A DNA stretch of 64,000 bases, taken from the NCBI GenBank assembly GCA_024232965.1, contig JACKQF010000005.1:310001-374000 (forward strand). Reading direction: 5' to 3'. The first letter of the stretch is position 1; every line of letters starts with the position of its first letter. Shown piece after piece: positions 59,800-64,000 of the stretch. Under the pieces are notes generated by a model. The model saw only the letters and a program-made list of their open reading frames with translations. It made no database searches and was not told the DNA's origin. Made by a program: the position numbers and the translations under genes. This stretch comes from Verrucomicrobiaceae bacterium. GTDB lineage: Bacteria > Verrucomicrobiota > Verrucomicrobiia > Verrucomicrobiales > Verrucomicrobiaceae.

Positions 59800-61197
59800 T
59801 CAGGGCTTGAGCGCTGAGAGATCGAGTGTGTCATCCATGCTGCGCTGGAGATCCAGCAACTTGGCAAACATCTCTTTCACCTTGGGGGCTTGGCTCGGGT
59901 CGGAGGCAAGGTCCTTCACTTCATCTGGATCATCGGTGAGGTGGAACAAAAGCAGCTTTGAGGCCTTTGGATAGGCGATGAGCTTCCAGCCATCATCGAT
60001 GATCGCGCGCTGGAGTTCCAGGTAGGCTCCGTACACAGGTTGGGCAGTCGGTGCGGCGGACTTGCCGTGGATCAATGGGAGCAGACTCTTAAACTCCACG
60101 TCTTCTGGGACACTGCCGCTGGCGAGATCTAGCGAAGTGGCCATGGCGTCTTGAAGATAGATCGGCGCATCGATCTTGCCAGGCGTCACGCTGGGGCCAT
60201 TCACGATGAAAGGGACCCGCAGGCTGGGGTCAAACATGTTTTGCTTTCCGAACAAGCCGTGATGGCCAAGGGCGAGACCATGGTCCGCGGTGAAGAAGAT
60301 CCACGTGTTGTCGGCCTGACCACTTTTTTCCAGGGACTCAAGGATACGCCCGATCTGAACGTCCATGTGAGTGATCAGTGCATAGTATTCACCGCGGTGA
60401 ACCTTGATGGATTCCTCGGTCCGAGGAAACGGGCCCAGCTTTTCATCGCGCAGCTTGGTGCCTGATCCCATCTCCTCTTTGAAGGGGTAGTCGGGGATGA
60501 AATTGCTCGGCACCTTCACGCGGGATGGCGGATACTTAGCAACGTATTCCGCAGGTGATTGGCGGGGGTCATGGGCGGCATTGAAAGCGACATACATGAA
60601 GAAGGGCGATGCCTTACCCGCGCCACCGTCGATATACGAGATCGCATCGTCTGCGGCCACCACGCTCCAGTGAGTGCCACCTTCCCAAAATCCACCGACC
60701 GAAGGATCGGATGGACTCCAAGGATCTGGCTGCCCCTCCAGTGGGCGATTGTAGGCGGAAGGGACTGTCCCCGGCATGCCGCCGCGGATGTGCGCAGTGG
60801 TCTTGAAGACCTTGTCTGCGGGGACGCTGACATGCCATTTGCCGGTCATAAAGGTATCGTAACCCTGCGCGGCCATGCGCTGGCTCCACATCTTGTTTTC
60901 CGACTGCATCTTCTTGAGATCCGCCGAATGTGCCCGCCAAACATATCGACCAGAGTTCAGCATCGTGCGACTGGCCACACAAACGGCGCCACTCCACGAG
61001 CCCATATTGTAAGCATGGGTGAAAACCTTCCCACTCGCTGCGAGCTTGTCCAGATTGGGCGTATCGATATCGGTGTACCCAAAGGATCGGATCGCCTCAA
61101 AGGTCAGGTCATCTGCAAAGAGAAAGAGAACATTCGGCTTTTCAGCCCCCAGCACAGCGCTGGCCATCAGGAAGAATGAGAGAACAAGTTTACGCAT
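59800..61197 (-). CDS. Secreted sulfatase (arylsulfatase/choline-sulfatase type)
   Basis: 465 residues with a signal peptide ending near AVLGA-EK. NVLFLFADDLTFE supplies the metal-binding Asp pair, and WSGAVCVASRTMLNSGR contains the C-x-A-x-R sulfatase signature. Cys73 would be converted to formylglycine by a maturase not present here. TGKWHVS, AFNAAHDPRQSP and FFTADHGLALGHHGLFGKQ are the further conserved sulfatase metal and substrate motifs. It hydrolyses a sulfate ester, probably on a polysaccharide. It is first in a leftward set with the oxidoreductase gene and diverges from the SGNH hydrolase gene across a gap of about 115 bases. Confidence 0.93.
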   Translation of the reverse strand: MRKLVLSFFLMASAVLGAEKPNVLFLFADDLTFEAIRSFGYTDIDTPNLDKLAASGKVFTHAYNMGSWSGAVCVASRTMLNSGRYVWRAHSADLKKMQSENKMWSQRMAAQGYDTFMTGKWHVSVPADKVFKTTAHIRGGMPGTVPSAYNRPLEGQPDPWSPSDPSVGGFWEGGTHWSVVAADDAISYIDGGAGKASPFFMYVAFNAAHDPRQSPAEYVAKYPPSRVKVPSNFIPDYPFKEEMGSGTKLRDEKLGPFPRTEESIKVHRGEYYALITHMDVQIGRILESLEKSGQADNTWIFFTADHGLALGHHGLFGKQNMFDPSLRVPFIVNGPSVTPGKIDAPIYLQDAMATSLDLASGSVPEDVEFKSLLPLIHGKSAAPTAQPVYGAYLELQRAIIDDGWKLIAYPKASKLLLFHLTDDPDEVKDLASDPSQAPKVKEMFAKLLDLQRSMDDTLDLSALKP

Positions 61198-61312
61198 CGC
61201 CTTCGTAACGACCCCGATGGGCTCAGACTATCATGTTTAGGCCGCAGAGTGGAGTTTTGAACCATCCCGGCAGTTGCAAATCTGAGTCCTCTGCATTATG
61301 CGGGCTGCATCC

Positions 61313-61966
61313 ATGAAGACCATTCTCTGCTTTGGCGATTCCAACACCTGGGGTTTCGATCCCGACGCAACCGCAGCCGCCCCCTACCCTGTCCGTCATG
61401 CTCCCCATGCCCGCTGGACGGGTGTGGCCGCTGCCGAACTCGGGAGAGAGTATCGAATCATCGAGGAAGGGCAAAATGGACGCACCACGGTGCATAACGA
61501 TCCCTTTGCCGTCGCCCGCAATGGTCGCGAATACCTCCCGGCATGCCTGGAAAGCCACAAGCCCATCGATCTGGTCGTCATGATGCTGGGCACCAACGAT
61601 TTGAAGAACGTCTTCAATGTACCTCCAGGCGAGATCGCCACCGGTGCGACGATCCTCGCCCGCATGATCCTGCAAAGCGATGCCGGACTCGATGGTGGTG
61701 CGCCGAAGCTGCTACTCATCAGCCCTGTCGCCATTGGTGATCTGAGTCACCTTCCAGACCTGGATGCCAAATTCACCAATGCACGGGCGAACAGCCTCGA
61801 ACTGCCTCGCCACTATGCCCTGGCGGCAAAGGCGCTCGGCTGTGAATACCTAAACGCCCAGGAGCACGCAGAGCCCAGTCCTGTGGACGGCATTCACCTC
61901 GACGCAGTGGCGCATGGCTCTCTGGGCAAAGCGATTGCAGCCAAGATCAAGTCAATGGTCTACTAG
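61313..61966 (+). CDS. SGNH/GDSL hydrolase (arylesterase-like), cytoplasmic
   Basis: 217 residues from the ATG at 61313, which gives MKTILCFGDSNTWGFDP, the usual start of this family; an ATG at 61298 adds five residues. All catalytic blocks are intact: Ser in GDSNTWG, the oxyanion residues of QNGRTT and MMLGTNDLKN, and the Asp-His pair in VDGIHLDAVAHG. No signal peptide. Related proteins are arylesterases or acetyl esterases of about 210 residues. It heads a rightward set, nine bases ahead of the DUF1990 gene. Confidence 0.9.
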   Translation: MKTILCFGDSNTWGFDPDATAAAPYPVRHAPHARWTGVAAAELGREYRIIEEGQNGRTTVHNDPFAVARNGREYLPACLESHKPIDLVVMMLGTNDLKNVFNVPPGEIATGATILARMILQSDAGLDGGAPKLLLISPVAIGDLSHLPDLDAKFTNARANSLELPRHYALAAKALGCEYLNAQEHAEPSPVDGIHLDAVAHGSLGKAIAAKIKSMVY

Positions 61967-61975
61967 CTCTGCTTC

Positions 61976-62551
61976 ATGCTCGACCTACATCGCCCAGATC
62001 CCGCCTGGCTCAGGGAACGCCTTGCGGAATGGGCGACGGCACCGCTCAGCTATACGCACAGAAGCGGCATCGACCACCCACCGCAGGGCGGGTTTATTGT
62101 GGATCATCATCGAGCGTATCTCGGGCGAGGTCAGGCCGTATTTTCGGCCACCAAAGCCGCGTTGGATGAATGGGTTCACTTTCCCGACTGGGCGGTGATC
62201 CACCCGCATCTAGCCAGCCAGACACCCGGTTCATTGGTGGCCATGGTCGTGCGAATCATGGGCCTGTGGTGGATCAATCCCTGCAGAATCCTACAGCGGC
62301 ATGATTCTGAGACAACGCATGGATTTGTGTACGGCACCCTACCAGAGCATGCTGAGTGCGGCGAGGAGCTCTTTGGCGCCGAGATGGATGCGCAGGGCGA
62401 TGTCTGGTATGTCATCCGCGCCTTTTCCCGCCCCCGGCATTGGATGGCTTGGGTGGGCTTCCCGCTAGCTAGGTGGTGGCAGTGTCGCTTCGTGCGGGAT
62501 TCGCAGGCAAAGATGCAGCACACCGTCCGTGCTGCCGTCGGCTTGCAATGA
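61976..62551 (+). CDS. DUF1990 family protein
   Basis: 191 residues, no signal peptide. The pattern LSYTHRSGI at the N terminus, a central VWH-like FSATKAALDEWVHFPDW, and GFVYGTLPEHAECGEELF with a C-terminal FSRPRHWMAWVGFPLARWWQCRF fit DUF1990 (Pfam PF09348), a family of unknown function with a lipocalin- or START-like look. It is nine bases after the SGNH hydrolase gene and 29 before the phosphatidyltransferase gene. No function is proposed. Confidence 0.8.
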   Translation: MLDLHRPDPAWLRERLAEWATAPLSYTHRSGIDHPPQGGFIVDHHRAYLGRGQAVFSATKAALDEWVHFPDWAVIHPHLASQTPGSLVAMVVRIMGLWWINPCRILQRHDSETTHGFVYGTLPEHAECGEELFGAEMDAQGDVWYVIRAFSRPRHWMAWVGFPLARWWQCRFVRDSQAKMQHTVRAAVGLQ

Positions 62552-62580
62552 GTTAAGAAGCGCGCTATGGCAGAGCTCCT

Positions 62581-63159
62581 GTGACGCTAGCGACCAAGAT
62601 CACCGTATTCCGCATTCTGCTAATCCCCATTTTTATTGGGACAGCGATGTACTATGCGGACTCAGTGGCCCAAGGCAATCGCAACGAGACTCTGCGCTGG
62701 ATGACGGTCGCGGTTTTCGGCTTGGCGGCCCTCAGTGATGCTGTCGATGGCTACATCGCGCGGAAGCTCAATCAACGCAGCCGCCTCGGTGCCATATTGG
62801 ATCCGCTGGCGGATAAGTTGCTACTACTTTCCGCCATCCTGACGTTGACCTTTACGACTTGGCCACAGCGTTTCCCGATCTGGTTTCCGCTCTTGATCAT
62901 CTCGCGAGATGTCGCGGTGATGGGTGGGGCGTTTCTCATCCACCACTACGTCGGTCACTGCCGTATCGCCCCGCATTGGACGGGGAAAATGGCCACCTTC
63001 ACCCAGATCTTTGCGGTGCTGTGGATTATGCTGGATATTCGCTCACCGGACATCTTGTGGCCCACATGCCTCGCCGCTGCTTTTTCTGCGTTTTCAGGCT
63101 TCTACTACATGGCAGGCGGCATCCGGCAGTTGCACCATGGCGACAGCGATCTGGTCTAA
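62581..63159 (+). CDS. pgsA: CDP-alcohol phosphatidyltransferase, PgsA-like
   Basis: 192 residues starting with GTG at 62581. The only nearby ATG (62567) is in another frame and stops after five codons. The N terminus TKITVFRILLIPIFIGTAM is typical of phosphatidylglycerophosphate synthase. The full signature D-x2-DG-x2-AR-x8-G-x3-D-x3-D is present in DAVDGYIARKLNQRSRLGAI followed by LDPLAD. Several membrane helices follow (WFPLLIISRDVAVMG and others). It transfers a phosphatidyl group from CDP-diacylglycerol to glycerol-3-phosphate in the inner membrane; a related acceptor such as phosphatidylglycerol or inositol cannot be excluded. Its stop shares bases with the stop of the convergent gene (63156-63159). 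Confidence 0.87.
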   Translation: MTLATKITVFRILLIPIFIGTAMYYADSVAQGNRNETLRWMTVAVFGLAALSDAVDGYIARKLNQRSRLGAILDPLADKLLLLSAILTLTFTTWPQRFPIWFPLLIISRDVAVMGGAFLIHHYVGHCRIAPHWTGKMATFTQIFAVLWIMLDIRSPDILWPTCLAAAFSAFSGFYYMAGGIRQLHHGDSDLV

Positions 63160-64000
63160 GGCTTCCCAGTGAACCATGATTTTGCGAGAGGATTCGTGGC
63201 AAAGAAGTCCAAGAGCAAGCCCGCCACCTTCTTTCTGCCGCTGGCACTCGGGTGAACGCCGTCTTCATTGAAGTCTGCTGGCAGCCACTTCAAGTCATCG
63301 ATCTTGCGACCCTTCTCCCCCTCTGCCCACAAGTACGGTCCCCACAGCAGCAAAGGTGACTTGGAACCCGCCAACGCAACATCACCACTCATCTGCCTTT
63401 GAATGAGATGCCGGGCGGCCAGAGCAGACTCATAGGCATAGGGCTCAGGATTCAAACCACCCTTCGCATTGCCCGCCCAAATGCGACTACCCAGGTAAGC
63501 GATGCGCAGATTTGGAAATCGTGCACGCGCATTGTGCAAGACTGCGATCGTGTCCGCCTCAAGCTTGCCCAGATGGTCTTGCATCGTCCCGGATGGCCCC
63601 TTGTTAGCCATCTTGATCCACGCCACCTGCACCTGCGCCGGGGAGATCCCAGCGCGTTGCAAACGGTTCATTGCCTCCCTCCACGGGCCGCCGTCAGCAG
63701 GCACCCACTCCGCCATCGCCTGGCCACCCTGGGCACAATCGATGATGCACAGCGCCGCAGACTTACGTTCGTCTGCATCGGCGATTTGTTTGAAGGTTGA
63801 GAATTCCATCGTCGCGTTCGACATACTTATCGAGACCAGAGCAATGCGACCATCCGCAGCAGGTTTTCCCGCCGCATCAAGGGGCGCAATGGTGGCCAAT
63901 GCTGTCTCAGCGGATGTTTGCAACTCTGGCGGAGGCATGTTTTTTCCCTTGCCATAAAGGCCACCGTCTTCACCCAGATACGTCTCGTCTGCCGTCATGT
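63156..64000 (-). CDS. SGNH-like secreted protein, 5' end outside window
   Basis: The frame is open to the right edge, and the apparent ATG at 63998 lies inside the conserved part of the family (ETYLGEDGGLYGKGKN), so the true start and signal peptide are beyond 64000. Visible motifs are IALVSISMSNATMEFSTF and CIIDCAQGGQAMAEW, a QVAWIKMANKG segment, LGSRIWAGNAKGGLNPEPYAYE, and a C-terminal NEDGVHPSASGRKKV with an Asp-x2-His pair as in SGNH hydrolases. Proteins of this type are common in Verrucomicrobia and often lie near sulfatases. The enzymatic role is unproven. Confidence 0.8.
   Translation of the reverse strand, partial: MTADETYLGEDGGLYGKGKNMPPPELQTSAETALATIAPLDAAGKPAADGRIALVSISMSNATMEFSTFKQIADADERKSAALCIIDCAQGGQAMAEWVPADGGPWREAMNRLQRAGISPAQVQVAWIKMANKGPSGTMQDHLGKLEADTIAVLHNARARFPNLRIAYLGSRIWAGNAKGGLNPEPYAYESALAARHLIQRQMSGDVALAGSKSPLLLWGPYLWAEGEKGRKIDDLKWLPADFNEDGVHPSASGRKKVAGLLLDFFATNPLAKSWFTGKP

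Overview
The window reads as part of a verrucomicrobial chromosome (Verrucomicrobiota, probably Verrucomicrobiales). The grounds are the Verru_Chthon cassette proteins beside giant autotransporter-associated beta-strand-repeat proteins, a PVC-type membrane-bound dehydrogenase fused to HEAT repeats and a c-type haem domain, a secreted sulfatase, a PEP-CTERM tail, and the near absence of Shine-Dalgarno sequences before starts. No rRNA, tRNA, CRISPR array or complete prophage was seen. Everything from 1 to about 49.2 kb is transcribed leftward (minus strand).

Layout. At the left edge, guaB and a truncated guaA form a purine operon. Next to it lies the main feature, a block of about 40.5 kb (2.8-43.4 kb). 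In transcription order it holds Verru_Chthon protein B (a GspI/PilV-like pseudopilin), three tandem giant paralogues of about 4049, 3820 and 2916 residues, and then Verru_Chthon proteins A, C and D. By N-terminal type, A, B, C and D match the four minor pseudopilins K, I, J and H that form the tip of a type II secretion pseudopilus. A even lacks the Glu5 that GspK lacks. The natural reading is a dedicated pseudopilus-tip set next to its giant surface substrates. No ATPase, secretin, major pseudopilin or autotransporter barrel is present here, so the core machine would have to be encoded elsewhere.

The giants share a core of beta-strand repeats with embedded modules resembling phage tail-fibre segments, but differ at the C terminus. 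Giant 1 ends in PEP-CTERM. Giants 2 and 3 end in Ig-like domains, a putative-Ig domain and a conserved module of about 410 residues. The same C-terminal string ends a 2594-residue RCC1-repeat protein on the opposite strand (49.3-57.1 kb), which links it to the same surface system. Promoters before B and giant 2, and more weakly before A, carry a related box next to the -35 element.

Between the two blocks lie a PVC dehydrogenase with its SGNH-like partner (43.5-47.9 kb) and a RAYT-type transposase with a REP-like hairpin (47.9-49.2 kb). The right end (57.3-64 kb) holds a leftward set (sulfatase, Gfo/Idh/MocA oxidoreductase, phage-CII-like regulator, alpha/beta hydrolase), a rightward set (SGNH hydrolase, DUF1990 protein, CDP-alcohol phosphatidyltransferase), and a truncated SGNH-like gene at the edge.
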